From positions 93,720-157,719 of the forward strand of contig NZ_JBPZGY010000012.1 of assembly GCF_051857535.1 (NCBI RefSeq): a DNA stretch of 64,000 bases, given 5' to 3'. Below, piece after piece: positions 50,351 through 59,061 of this stretch. Source of the stretch: Roseateles_B sp051857535. GTDB lineage: Bacteria > Pseudomonadota > Gammaproteobacteria > Burkholderiales > Burkholderiaceae_C. Both the position numbers and the translations under genes were made by a program. The notes under the pieces are model-generated. The model saw only the letters and a program-made list of their open reading frames with translations. It was not told the origin of the DNA and searched no databases. Each line of letters opens with the position of its first letter. The first letter of the stretch is position 1.

Positions 50351-53131
50351 ATGAGCAAACCCATCCTGCTGCTGGTCGACGGCTCCAGCTTCCTCTACCG
50401 CGCCTTCCACGCCCTGCCGGACCTGCGCGGCCCCGAGGGCCAGCCTACCGGCGCCGTGCATGGCTTCGTGGCCATGATGAAGAAGCTGCGCGATGACATC
50501 GGCGCCGAGCATGCTGCCTGCGTGTTCGACGCCAAGGGTCCGACCTTCCGCGACGAGTGGTACCCCGAGTACAAGGCCCATCGCCCGCCCATGCCGGATG
50601 AGCTGCGGGCGCAGATCGCCCCCATCCACGAGGTGGTGAAGCTGCTGGGCTGGCCGCTGCTGGAGGTGCCGGGCATCGAGGCGGATGACGCCATCGGCAC
50701 CCTGGCCCGCCTGGGCGCCGAGAGCGGCCACCGGGTCGTGGTGGCCACGGGCGACAAGGATCTGGCCCAACTGGTCAATGCCGACGTCAGCCTGATCAAC
50801 ACCATGGCCAAGCCGCCCGAGCGCCTGGACGTGGCCGGCGTGATGGAGAAGTTCGGCGTGCCGCCGGACCGCATCATCGACTACCTGACCCTCATGGGCG
50901 ATGCCGTGGACAACGTGCCCGGCGTCGAGAAGGTGGGCCCCAAGACCGCCGCCAAGTGGATCGCCGAATACGGCTCGCTGGACGGCGTGGTCGCCAGCGC
51001 CGACAAGATCAAGGGCGTGGCCGGCGAGAACCTGCGCAAGGCCCTGGACTGGCTGCCCACGGGCCGCCGCCTGGTGACCGTCAAGCTGGACTGCGATCTG
51101 GCCGGCCACGTGCCGCAATGGCCGGCCCTGGACGCCCTGGCCCTGCAGCCCGTGGACAAGTCCGGCCTGCTGGACTTCTTCACCCGCTACGGCTTCCGCA
51201 CGCTCAAGCGCGAGCTGGAGGCGGAGCTGGGCGGTGGCGCCGCGACGCCTGCGCCCAAGCCCGCTGCCGGGACGACGGGCGACCTCTTCGCCGACATCGC
51301 GCCGCCGGCCGAGGCCGCGCAGGTCGAGCGCCGCTACGACACCGTCCTGGACTGGACCGCCTTCGAGGCCTGGCTGGCCCGCATCCAGGCCGCACCCCTG
51401 GTCGCCCTGGACACCGAAACCGATTCCCTGGACCCCATGGCTGCCCGTATCGTGGGCCTGTCCTTTGCCGACCAGCCCGGCGAGGCCTGCTACATCCCCC
51501 TGCGCCACAGCGGCCCCGACGCGCCCGAGCAGCTCCCCATGGACGAAGTGCTGGCCCGCCTGAAGCCCTGGCTGGAGGACGGCTCGCGGGCCAAGCTGGG
51601 CCAGAACGTCAAGTACGACCTGCATGTCTTTGCCAACCACGGCATCGCGGTGCAGGGCTATGTGCACGACACCATGCTGGAAAGCTATGTGCTGGAGGCG
51701 CACAAGACCCACGGTCTCGAAGCCCTGGCCGAGCGCCATCTGGGCCGCCACGGCCTGAGCTACGAAGACCTCTGCGGCAAGGGCGCCCATCAGATCCCCT
51801 TCGCCCAGGTCGACGTGGCCAAGGCTGCCGAGTACTCCAGCGAGGACTCCGAGATGTGCCTGCACGTGCACGAGCTGCTGCAGCCGCGCCTGCAGTCTGA
51901 CCCCGGGCTGGACTTCGTCTACCGCCAGATCGAGATGCCGGTGTCCCTGCTGCTGGCGCGCATCGAGCGCACAGGGGTGCTGATCGATGGCGCGCGCCTG
52001 CAGGCCCAGAGCCACGAGCTGGCGCAGCGCCTGGTCGCCATCGAGCAGCAGGCCTACGAGATCGCCGGCCAGCCCTTCAACATGGGCAGCCCCAAGCAGA
52101 TCGGCGAGATTCTCTTCAACAAGCTGGGCCTGCCCGTGGTCAAGAAGACCGCCACCGGCGCGCCCTCGACCGACGAGGAAGTGCTGGACAAGCTGGCCGC
52201 GGACTACCCGCTGCCGGCCAAGATCCTCGAGTACCGCGGCCTGGCCAAGCTCAAGAGCACCTATACCGACAAGCTGCCGCTGATGGTCAATCCCCAGACG
52301 GGCCGGGTCCACACCTCCTATTCGCAGGCGGTGGCGGTGACGGGGCGGCTGTCCAGCAACGACCCGAACCTGCAGAACATCCCCATCCGCACGGCCGAAG
52401 GGCGCCGGGTGCGCGAGGCCTTTGTCGCGCCGCCGGGGCATGTGATCGTCAGCGCCGACTACTCGCAGATCGAGCTTCGCATCATGGCTCACATCAGCGA
52501 GGACCCTGGCCTGCTCAAGGCCTTCCAGGACGGGCTGGACGTGCACCGCGCCACCGCCTCCGAGGTCTTCGGCGTGGCCGTGGACGCGGTCACCAGCGAG
52601 CAGCGCCGCTATGCCAAGACCATCAACTTCGGCCTGATCTACGGCATGGGCGCCTTCGGCCTGGCCCAGTCCCTGGGCATCGAGCAGAAGGCGGCCAAGG
52701 ACTACATCGACCGCTACTTCACCCGCTTTGCCGGGGTGAAGACGTATATGGACCTGACCCGTCAGTCGGCCAAGGACCTCGGCTACGTCAAGACCTATTT
52801 TGGCCGTCGGATCTATCTCCCGGAGATCAACGGCGGCAACGGCCCGCGCAAGGCCGGCGCTGAGCGCCAGGCCATCAACGCACCCATGCAGGGCACGGCG
52901 GCCGACCTGATCAAGCTGGCCATGATCGCGGTGCAAAAGGCACTGGACGACGAGGGCAAGCAGAGCCGCATCGTGATGCAGGTGCATGACGAACTGGTTT
53001 TCGAGGTGCCTGAGTCAGAGTTGGACTGGATTCGCGCGGAGGTGCCGCGCCTGATGGCGGGCGTAGCCCAGCTCAAGGTGCCGCTGCTGGCCGAGGTCGG
53101 GGTCGGGGCGAACTGGGACGAAGCACATTGA
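50351..53131 (+). CDS. polA: DNA polymerase I
   Basis: 926 residues with three domains in order: 5'-3' exonuclease/FEN (about 1-290), 3'-5' proofreading exonuclease with the Exo I motif VALDTETDSLDP (about 350-361, both acidic residues retained), and family A polymerase with motif A DYSQIELR (about 702-709) and motif C QVHDELVFEV (about 876-885). It fills Okazaki-fragment gaps and repair patches. The insertion between FEN and Exo domains (about 295-325) is Ala/Pro-rich. Confidence 0.97.
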   Translation: MSKPILLLVDGSSFLYRAFHALPDLRGPEGQPTGAVHGFVAMMKKLRDDIGAEHAACVFDAKGPTFRDEWYPEYKAHRPPMPDELRAQIAPIHEVVKLLGWPLLEVPGIEADDAIGTLARLGAESGHRVVVATGDKDLAQLVNADVSLINTMAKPPERLDVAGVMEKFGVPPDRIIDYLTLMGDAVDNVPGVEKVGPKTAAKWIAEYGSLDGVVASADKIKGVAGENLRKALDWLPTGRRLVTVKLDCDLAGHVPQWPALDALALQPVDKSGLLDFFTRYGFRTLKRELEAELGGGAATPAPKPAAGTTGDLFADIAPPAEAAQVERRYDTVLDWTAFEAWLARIQAAPLVALDTETDSLDPMAARIVGLSFADQPGEACYIPLRHSGPDAPEQLPMDEVLARLKPWLEDGSRAKLGQNVKYDLHVFANHGIAVQGYVHDTMLESYVLEAHKTHGLEALAERHLGRHGLSYEDLCGKGAHQIPFAQVDVAKAAEYSSEDSEMCLHVHELLQPRLQSDPGLDFVYRQIEMPVSLLLARIERTGVLIDGARLQAQSHELAQRLVAIEQQAYEIAGQPFNMGSPKQIGEILFNKLGLPVVKKTATGAPSTDEEVLDKLAADYPLPAKILEYRGLAKLKSTYTDKLPLMVNPQTGRVHTSYSQAVAVTGRLSSNDPNLQNIPIRTAEGRRVREAFVAPPGHVIVSADYSQIELRIMAHISEDPGLLKAFQDGLDVHRATASEVFGVAVDAVTSEQRRYAKTINFGLIYGMGAFGLAQSLGIEQKAAKDYIDRYFTRFAGVKTYMDLTRQSAKDLGYVKTYFGRRIYLPEINGGNGPRKAGAERQAINAPMQGTAADLIKLAMIAVQKALDDEGKQSRIVMQVHDELVFEVPESELDWIRAEVPRLMAGVAQLKVPLLAEVGVGANWDEAH

Positions 53132-53214
53132 CATCCCAGCGAGCCCATGGGCGAGGCTGGCTCTTCGGGCTTAACAGGTTCAAGGCCGCGCAAGCGGCGC
53201 ATGCAAGGTGATTG

Positions 53215-54471
53215 ATGGATTTACCGTATGAATGGCAGATCGGCTGGCGCTACACGCGTGCGGGCCGGGGAGGGCGGCGCAACCGCTTCATCTCCTTCAT
53301 CTCCGGGGTGTCGATGCTGGGCATCGCGCTGGGGGTGGCGGCGCTGATCATCGTGCTGTCGGTGATGAACGGCTTCCAGAAGGAGGTGCGGGACCGCATG
53401 CTGTCCGTGGTATCGCACATCGAGTTGATGGGCTGGCAGGGCGAGAGCTTCCCGGACTGGGAGCAGTTGGCCGGGCAGGCCAGACGCAACCCACAGGTGA
53501 AGGCAGCCGCGCCCTTCGTGGCCAACCAGGTGCTGGTGGCGCGGGGCGAGGACATGCGCGGTGCCATCGTGCGCGGCATCGATCCTGCCCTGGAGCCTGC
53601 CATGACGCCGCTGGCCGCCGAACTCAAGGACACGGCCCTCAAGCGCCTGGTGCCGGGCGAGTTCGGCGTGCTGATCGGGGTGGAGATGGCCCGCGCGCTG
53701 CAGGTGCACGAGGGCGACCGCATTACCCTGGCCGCACCTACGGGGGACGTGACGCCGGCGGGGGTCTCGCCACGCTTCAAGCAGTTCAAGGTGGTGGGAC
53801 TTTTTAGCGCCGGCCACTATGAGTACGACAGCGCCCTGGCCCTGGTCCACATCCAGGATGCCCAGCGCTTCTTCCGCGTCGACGGCCCCACGGGTGTGCA
53901 GCTGCGCCTGGCCGATGTCCATCAGGCCCGCGAGGTGGGGGACCAGCTTTCGCTGAGCTTCGGACCCGCCATCCGCGTGCGCGACTGGACCCGTACCAAT
54001 GCCAGCTGGTACGACGCCGTGCAACTGGAGAAGCGCATGATGCGCATCATCCTGACCCTTATCGTGGCCGTGGCCGCCTTCAACCTGGTCTCGACCCTGG
54101 TCATGACGGTGACTGACAAGCAGAGCGACATCGCCATCCTGCGCACCCTGGGCGCGAGCCCGCGCTCCATCATGGGCATCTTCATGGTGCAGGGGGCGGC
54201 AGCCGGCGTGATCGGCACCGTCGGTGGCACCTTGCTGGGCCTGCTGACGGCCTTCAACATCGACGTCATCGTGCCCGCCATCGAGCGCCTCTTCAATACC
54301 AGCTTCCTGCCCAGCAGCGTCTACGTGATCAGCCGCATGCCCAGCGATCCGCAGTGGTCCGACATCATCCCCATCGCCCTGACCTCCCTGGTGCTGGCCT
54401 TCCTGGCCACCCTCTACCCCAGCTGGCGCGCCAGCCGCGTGCAACCCGCGGAGGCGCTGCGCTATGAATGA
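53215..54471 (+). CDS. lolC: Lipoprotein-releasing ABC transporter permease LolC/LolE
   Basis: 418-residue FtsX-type permease: TM1 near 27-48 (FISGVSMLGIALGVAALIIV), a large periplasmic domain, and three C-terminal helices (about 278-300, 320-345, 385-405). With LolD it extracts lipoproteins from the inner membrane to LolA. Only one permease is present next to lolD, so it may act as a homodimer (LolF-type organisation) unless a second gene is elsewhere. The ATG at 53215 is preferred, with AAGGTG 7 bases upstream. It overlaps lolD by 8 bp. Confidence 0.9.
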   Translation: MDLPYEWQIGWRYTRAGRGGRRNRFISFISGVSMLGIALGVAALIIVLSVMNGFQKEVRDRMLSVVSHIELMGWQGESFPDWEQLAGQARRNPQVKAAAPFVANQVLVARGEDMRGAIVRGIDPALEPAMTPLAAELKDTALKRLVPGEFGVLIGVEMARALQVHEGDRITLAAPTGDVTPAGVSPRFKQFKVVGLFSAGHYEYDSALALVHIQDAQRFFRVDGPTGVQLRLADVHQAREVGDQLSLSFGPAIRVRDWTRTNASWYDAVQLEKRMMRIILTLIVAVAAFNLVSTLVMTVTDKQSDIAILRTLGASPRSIMGIFMVQGAAAGVIGTVGGTLLGLLTAFNIDVIVPAIERLFNTSFLPSSVYVISRMPSDPQWSDIIPIALTSLVLAFLATLYPSWRASRVQPAEALRYE

Positions 54472-55156
54472 CCGTTCCAAGGATCTGGTGCTTCAGGGCA
54501 CGGCGCTGAGTCGGCGCTTCGAAGAGGGCCCCCTCGACGTCACCGTGCTGACGGGTGTGGACATCAGCGTGCGCCGGGGCCAGACCCTGGCCATCGTCGG
54601 CGCCTCGGGCTCGGGCAAGAGTACGCTGCTGCACCTGCTGGGCGGCCTCGATGCGCCCAGCAGCGGCCGCGTCCAGCTGATGGGCCGTGACTTCGCCCAG
54701 ATGAACCCGGCCGAGCAGGGCCGCTGGCGCAACGAGCACCTGGGCTTCATCTACCAGTTCCACCACCTGCTGCCGGAGTTCACGGCCCTGGACAACGTGG
54801 CCATGCCCCTGCGCATCCGCCGCCAGCCCGAGGCCGAGGCTCGGGCGCAGGCGAAGGCGATGCTGGAACGCGTAGGCCTGGGGCAGCGCGCGATGCACCG
54901 GCCGGCCGAGCTCTCGGGCGGCGAGCGCCAGCGCGTGGCCATCGCCCGCGCCCTGGTCAGCCGCCCGGCCTGCGTGCTGGCGGACGAGCCCACCGGCAAC
55001 CTGGACCGCGGCACGGCGGATGCCGTCTTCGGCCTGATGCTGGAGTTGGCGTCCAGCCAGGGCACGGCTTTCGTGATGGTCAGCCATGACCAGCAACTGG
55101 CCGCACGCTGTGAAACCCGCTTGAACCTCATCGGCGGCCGTCTGCAGCAGGATTGA
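54464..55156 (+). CDS. lolD: Lipoprotein-releasing system ATPase LolD
   Basis: 230-residue ABC ATPase. Walker A GASGSGKST (about 46-54), signature LSGGERQR (about 150-157), Walker B ACVLADEPTG (about 168-177) and the H-loop SHDQ. Together with LolC it energises lipoprotein release. The start overlaps lolC by 8 bp. Confidence 0.94.
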   Translation: MNDRSKDLVLQGTALSRRFEEGPLDVTVLTGVDISVRRGQTLAIVGASGSGKSTLLHLLGGLDAPSSGRVQLMGRDFAQMNPAEQGRWRNEHLGFIYQFHHLLPEFTALDNVAMPLRIRRQPEAEARAQAKAMLERVGLGQRAMHRPAELSGGERQRVAIARALVSRPACVLADEPTGNLDRGTADAVFGLMLELASSQGTAFVMVSHDQQLAARCETRLNLIGGRLQQD

Positions 55157-55201
55157 GCGCGGGCTGCAGTAGGATCGGTGCCCCACTGTCCTGGAGGCCC
55201 C

Positions 55202-56071
55202 ATGTCTGTTGTCCCGCCCCGCTACATCCTCAAGCTCAGCTGTCCGGATCAGGCCGGCATCGTCCACGCCGTGACGGGATTTCTGCTGGAGCAGGGCGGC
55301 AACATCCTGACCTCGGCCCAGCACGGTGATGCCGACCACCAGCGCTTCTTCATGCGCATCGAGTTCGAATGCAGCCGCGCCACGCCCGTGCTGGCCCTGC
55401 GCGAGGCCTTTGCGCCCTTGGCCAGGCAGCTGCAGATGGACTGGGAGCTGGTCGGACGTGAGACCAAGACCCGTGTGCTGCTGCTGGTCTCCAAGCTGGG
55501 GCACTGCCTCAACGACCTGCTCTTTCGCGTGCAGACGGGCCACCTGCCCATCGAGATCCCGGCCATCGTCTCCAACCACCGGGACTTCTACCAGTTGGCC
55601 GCCTCGCACAACATCCCCTTTCACCACTTCCCGCTGCTGAATTCCACGCCCGAGCAGAAGGCCGCTCAGGAGCGCAAGATTCGCGAGGTGGTCGAGGAGA
55701 ACCGCATCGACCTCGTCGTGCTGGCCCGCTACATGCAGATCCTCTCGGGCGAGATGTGCGAGTACCTCTCGGGCCGCGCCATCAACATCCACCACAGCTT
55801 CCTGCCCAGCTTCAAGGGCGCGCGGCCCTATCACCAGGCGCATGAGCGGGGCGTCAAGCTGATCGGCGCCACGGCGCACTACGTGACCTCGGACCTGGAT
55901 GAAGGCCCCATCATCGAGCAGGAAGTGGCCCGCATCGACCACAGCATGCCGCCCGAGCAGCTGGTGGCCATCGGCCGGGACACTGAATGCATCACCCTGG
56001 CCCGCGCCATCCAGTGGCATGCCGAGCACCGCGTGCTGATGAACGGCAACCGTACCGTGGTCTTCCGCTGA
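55202..56071 (+). CDS. purU: Formyltetrahydrofolate deformylase
   Basis: Hydrolyses 10-formyl-THF to formate and THF, balancing one-carbon units and feeding formate to PurT. 289 residues: an N-terminal ACT domain (about 1-85, LKLSCPDQAGIVHAVTGFL), then the formyltransferase-fold catalytic domain with NIHHSFLPSFKGARPYHQA (about 198-216; H201) and the aspartate in TSDLDEGPII (about 230-239). GGAGG precedes the ATG at 55202, deciding it over the frame start at 55178. Confidence 0.95.
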   Translation: MSVVPPRYILKLSCPDQAGIVHAVTGFLLEQGGNILTSAQHGDADHQRFFMRIEFECSRATPVLALREAFAPLARQLQMDWELVGRETKTRVLLLVSKLGHCLNDLLFRVQTGHLPIEIPAIVSNHRDFYQLAASHNIPFHHFPLLNSTPEQKAAQERKIREVVEENRIDLVVLARYMQILSGEMCEYLSGRAINIHHSFLPSFKGARPYHQAHERGVKLIGATAHYVTSDLDEGPIIEQEVARIDHSMPPEQLVAIGRDTECITLARAIQWHAEHRVLMNGNRTVVFR

Positions 56072-56087
56072 GGACGGAGCGCCGTGC

Positions 56088-56909
56088 ATGTGGATAGACA
56101 CCCACTGCCACCTGGACGCGCCCGAGTTCGATGCCGACCGTGACGCCGTCGTGCGGCGCGCCCAGGACGCGGGGGTGAGGCAGATCGTGATCCCGGCCGT
56201 TGCGGCCTTTGGCTTCGACACGGTGCACGAGCTGGCGCATCGCCACGGCTTTGCCTACGCGCTGGGCATCCATCCGCTGTATGTGATGCAGGCCCGGGAG
56301 CAAGACCTGACCCTGCTGGCGGACCGCTTGCGGGTCTGGCGGGATGACCCGCGTCTGGTGGCGGTGGGCGAGATCGGCCTGGACTTCTTCGTGCCGGGCA
56401 TTGACGCCGATCTGCAGCAGCACTTCTACCTGACTCAGCTCAGGCTGGCCCGCGAGCTGGGTCTGCCGGTGTTGCTGCACGTGCGGCGCAGTGCCGATCA
56501 ACTGCTGGCCGGGCTGCGCCGCCTGCCCGTGGTCGGCGGCATCGCCCATGCGTTCAACGGCAGCGAGCAGCAGGCGCTGACCTTCTGGAAGCTGGGCTTT
56601 CGCCTTGGCTTTGGCGGCACACTGACCTTCGACCGATCGTTGCAGATCCGGCGTCTGGCGGCCTCCCTGCCTGCCGAATCGCTGGTGCTGGAGACGGATG
56701 CACCGGACATTCCCCCGCACTGGCTCTACAAGACCGCGGCGCAGCGCGCGGCAGGCGAGTCCAGCCGCAACGAGCCGGCCGAGCTGCCGCGCATCGCCGA
56801 GCGCCTGGCCGCTATCCGAGGCTGGACGCTGCCACAGGCCGCCGGGCAGACCCGAGTCAACGCTGTCACGGCGCTGCCCCGCCTGGGCAACTTGGAGGGG
56901 CACCTTTGA
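56088..56909 (+). CDS. TatD-family metal-dependent hydrolase
   Basis: 273-residue TIM-barrel hydrolase of the TatD family (3'-5' DNA/RNA exonucleases, quality control). Metal ligands: IDTHCHLD at 3-10, E in VGEIGLDFF (about 96), H in LLHVRR (about 132), H in GIAHAFNGS (about 157) and D in LETDAP (about 208). Several TatD paralogues usually occur, so TatD versus YcfH/YjjV type is open. It carries one exact copy of the 16-mer. It is coupled to the GNAT gene by a 4-bp overlap. Confidence 0.9.
   Translation: MWIDTHCHLDAPEFDADRDAVVRRAQDAGVRQIVIPAVAAFGFDTVHELAHRHGFAYALGIHPLYVMQAREQDLTLLADRLRVWRDDPRLVAVGEIGLDFFVPGIDADLQQHFYLTQLRLARELGLPVLLHVRRSADQLLAGLRRLPVVGGIAHAFNGSEQQALTFWKLGFRLGFGGTLTFDRSLQIRRLAASLPAESLVLETDAPDIPPHWLYKTAAQRAAGESSRNEPAELPRIAERLAAIRGWTLPQAAGQTRVNAVTALPRLGNLEGHL
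56300..56315 (+). repeat. 16-mer repeat, exact copy 4
   Basis: GCAAGACCTGACCCTG inside the TatD-family gene, read as Gln-Asp-Leu-Thr-Leu with a CAA codon. Confidence 0.8.
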
Positions 56910-57571
56910 AGGATTCCTCACATGGCAGGGCCATCGATTGCAGCCGCCCCGACATCGCGGCCTGGATACGGGCCTGGCTGGCCGCCCGCTCGGCCGGACG
57001 CGGGCTGCCAGCGCCCTTTGATGATGCGGGTGGCTACCGGGTCGACGTCAATGCGCCCGACGAAGTACGGCGCTGGGTCTTTCCCCGGGTGAGTCCGGCC
57101 GTCACGTCCCTGGCGCAGGAGATCGTGCAGCCCCGGCATTTCATCAAGGTCTGCGCCGAGCCCGAGCAGTTGCTGGCGGCCTTGCCGTCGGCGTGGCGGA
57201 TTGCGGCGCAGGGGTATTTCATGCAGGGACCGGGTCGGTCGCCACTGGCTAGGCCGGTGCCGGGCTACCGCTGCGAGCGGCACACCGCGGCGGGGCTCAG
57301 CCAGGTGCGGATCCTGACCGAGGACGGGGAGCTTGCCGCCAGCGGCCATGCCGCGGAGACGGCCGGCGTGTTCATCTACGACCGCATCCTCACCGAGCCC
57401 GCCCATCAGAGGCGCGGGCTGGGCCGGCTGCTGATGCACGAACTCGGCGCCTGCAAGCGCGAAGCGCGTGCGCCGGAGTTGCTGGTGGCCACCATGCAGG
57501 GGCGCTCGCTCTACGAGGCCCTGGGGTGGACGGTGCTGAGCCCCTTCTCGACCGCCTTCCTGCCCGACTGA
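56906..57571 (+). CDS. GNAT-family N-acetyltransferase, TTG start
   Basis: 221-residue acetyltransferase. The acetyl-CoA site is RILTEPAHQRRGLGRLLMHELG (about 150-171; Q/R-x-x-G-x-G/A loop), and the final LYEALGWTVLSPF is typical of GNAT C-termini. The N-terminal 100 residues do not resemble a second GNAT domain. The start is a TTG at 56906 that overlaps the TatD stop and has GGAGGGG seven bases upstream; the nearest in-frame ATG is in the middle of the protein. The substrate is unknown. Confidence 0.82.
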   Translation: MKDSSHGRAIDCSRPDIAAWIRAWLAARSAGRGLPAPFDDAGGYRVDVNAPDEVRRWVFPRVSPAVTSLAQEIVQPRHFIKVCAEPEQLLAALPSAWRIAAQGYFMQGPGRSPLARPVPGYRCERHTAAGLSQVRILTEDGELAASGHAAETAGVFIYDRILTEPAHQRRGLGRLLMHELGACKREARAPELLVATMQGRSLYEALGWTVLSPFSTAFLPD

Positions 57572-57585
57572 ACGGGCGGATCGCT

Positions 57586-58398
57586 TCAGCGGTTGCGCGG
57601 CGTGATGGGCGTTTCCGGCACAGGGTAGCCGGCCGCACCGAAGGTCGCGACCACCGCCTTGTGCGTGTCGAAGTAGACCTGCCAGTAGTGGTCGGTGTGG
57701 GTGTAGGGCCGCACGCAGAGCAGGGGGCCTTCGGGGGTGAAGCTGAGGATCTCGACGTCGGGCGCGGGCGAGCTGGCAATGTTGGGGATCTGGGCCAGGG
57801 CCGTCTTCAGGCGGGCGATGGCGTCCAGCGGGTCCACGCTGTTGGCGATCTTGGCCACGCAGTCCACGCGCCGGAAGGGCAGGCTGGAGAAGTTCTGGAT
57901 GGTGTCCGAGAAGATCTTGTTATTGCCGATGATGGTCTGCACATTGTCTGGCGTGACCAGGGTGGTGCCGAAGAGGCCGATCTCCAGCACCGTGCCCGTG
58001 ACCCCGCCCACCTGGACGAAGTCCCCCACCTTGAAGGGCCGCAGCACCTGCATGAAGATGCCGGCTGCAAAGTGCGTCAGCAGGCCGCCCCAGGCCGTGC
58101 CGATGGCCAGGCCCGCGCCGGCCAGCAGGGCGGCGAAGGAGGTGGTGTGGATGCCGAAGATGTCCAGGATGGCCAGCACCAGGACGATGTTCAGGATCAC
58201 CGACAGGATGGAGCGCAGGTAGGTGGACAGCGTGGAATCGATGCGCTTGCCGCGCTCCAGCGCCGCGCCCATCAGCCGCAGCACCAGGCCGATGACCCAG
58301 CGGCCGATGATCCAGGCGGCCAATGCGGCCAGGACCTTGAGTCCAAAATCCATGCCCTGGGTGCTCAGGAAAACCCAGATGGCTTCGGTATTCAACAT
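57586..58398 (-). CDS. mscS: Small-conductance mechanosensitive channel, MscS family
   Basis: 270-residue channel that opens under membrane tension during hypo-osmotic shock. Three N-terminal helices; TM3 with the Gly/Ala-rich pore line (FAALLAGAGLAIGTAWGG, about 90-107); beta domain FKVGDFVQVGGVTGTVLEIG (about 123-142), then the cytoplasmic cage. Length and layout match E. coli MscS. The start at 58398 has GGAGG ideally placed; a much longer frame is a shadow. It is convergent with the GNAT gene and divergent from the glycosylase. Confidence 0.94.
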   Translation of the reverse strand: MLNTEAIWVFLSTQGMDFGLKVLAALAAWIIGRWVIGLVLRLMGAALERGKRIDSTLSTYLRSILSVILNIVLVLAILDIFGIHTTSFAALLAGAGLAIGTAWGGLLTHFAAGIFMQVLRPFKVGDFVQVGGVTGTVLEIGLFGTTLVTPDNVQTIIGNNKIFSDTIQNFSSLPFRRVDCVAKIANSVDPLDAIARLKTALAQIPNIASSPAPDVEILSFTPEGPLLCVRPYTHTDHYWQVYFDTHKAVVATFGAAGYPVPETPITPRNR

Positions 58399-58419
58399 TG
58401 CAATCCTCCGTGTTCTTGA

Positions 58420-59061
58420 ATGAATGACATGGCACGACGAACGCCCGACATCCAGGTCCGGATGACAGGAGACCCGGCCGCAGCCGCGGGCGCCTCGATT
58501 GAAACTGCCACCGGCGACCCTGTGCTGCAGGGTTTGCCCGCGCTGGCCTCGCCCCGGGCGCGGCTGCTGGTGCTGGGCAGCTTCCCCAGTGTGGCCTCGC
58601 TGACTGCTCAGCAGTATTACGGCCACCCTCGCAACCACTTCTGGCCGCTGCTGTCGGCGCTGTGGGGTCAGGACTTGCGTGCCATGCCTTACGAGCTGCG
58701 CTGCGGCTGGGTTGCACGGCGCGGTCTGGCCATCTGGGACGTCTACGCCAGCTGTCAGCGGGAGGGCAGCCTGGACGCCGACATCCGCGCCGCCAAGCCC
58801 AATGATTTGCAAGCGCTGGTGAGCAGCCTCCCGGAGCTGCGGGCAATCGCACACAATGGCGGGGAATCGGCGCGCAGCCTGCGCGTCACGCAAGCCCTCG
58901 GCCTGCCTGTCTTCCGCCTGCCCTCGACCAGCCCGGCCAATGCCAGCTGGAGCTTCGAGCGCAAGCTGCAGTCCTGGCGCGAGGTCTTTGCCTTTGCCGG
59001 ACTGCTGGATGAGCATCAAGAAGAAGACGAAGGAAACGGGTGGCCGCGCGGCCAGCCCTGA
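58420..59061 (+). CDS. DNA-deoxyinosine glycosylase (UDG superfamily)
   Basis: 213-residue base-excision glycosylase of the hypoxanthine-DNA glycosylase branch. The N-terminal motif is GSFPSVASLTAQQYYGHPRN (about 53-72) and the second LPSTSPAN (about 168-175); HNG (about 145-147) is in between. It removes deaminated adenine (hypoxanthine) and perhaps uracil. Start ATGs at 58420 and 58429 are both possible. The 3' end overlaps the next gene by 53 bp in another frame. It is divergent from mscS with a 21-bp gap. Confidence 0.85.
   Translation: MNDMARRTPDIQVRMTGDPAAAAGASIETATGDPVLQGLPALASPRARLLVLGSFPSVASLTAQQYYGHPRNHFWPLLSALWGQDLRAMPYELRCGWVARRGLAIWDVYASCQREGSLDADIRAAKPNDLQALVSSLPELRAIAHNGGESARSLRVTQALGLPVFRLPSTSPANASWSFERKLQSWREVFAFAGLLDEHQEEDEGNGWPRGQP

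Noticed and set aside
50183..52987. A 934-codon minus-strand open frame
   Set aside because: Antisense to polA, His/Gln/Gly/Leu-rich shadow; polA itself is unmistakable.
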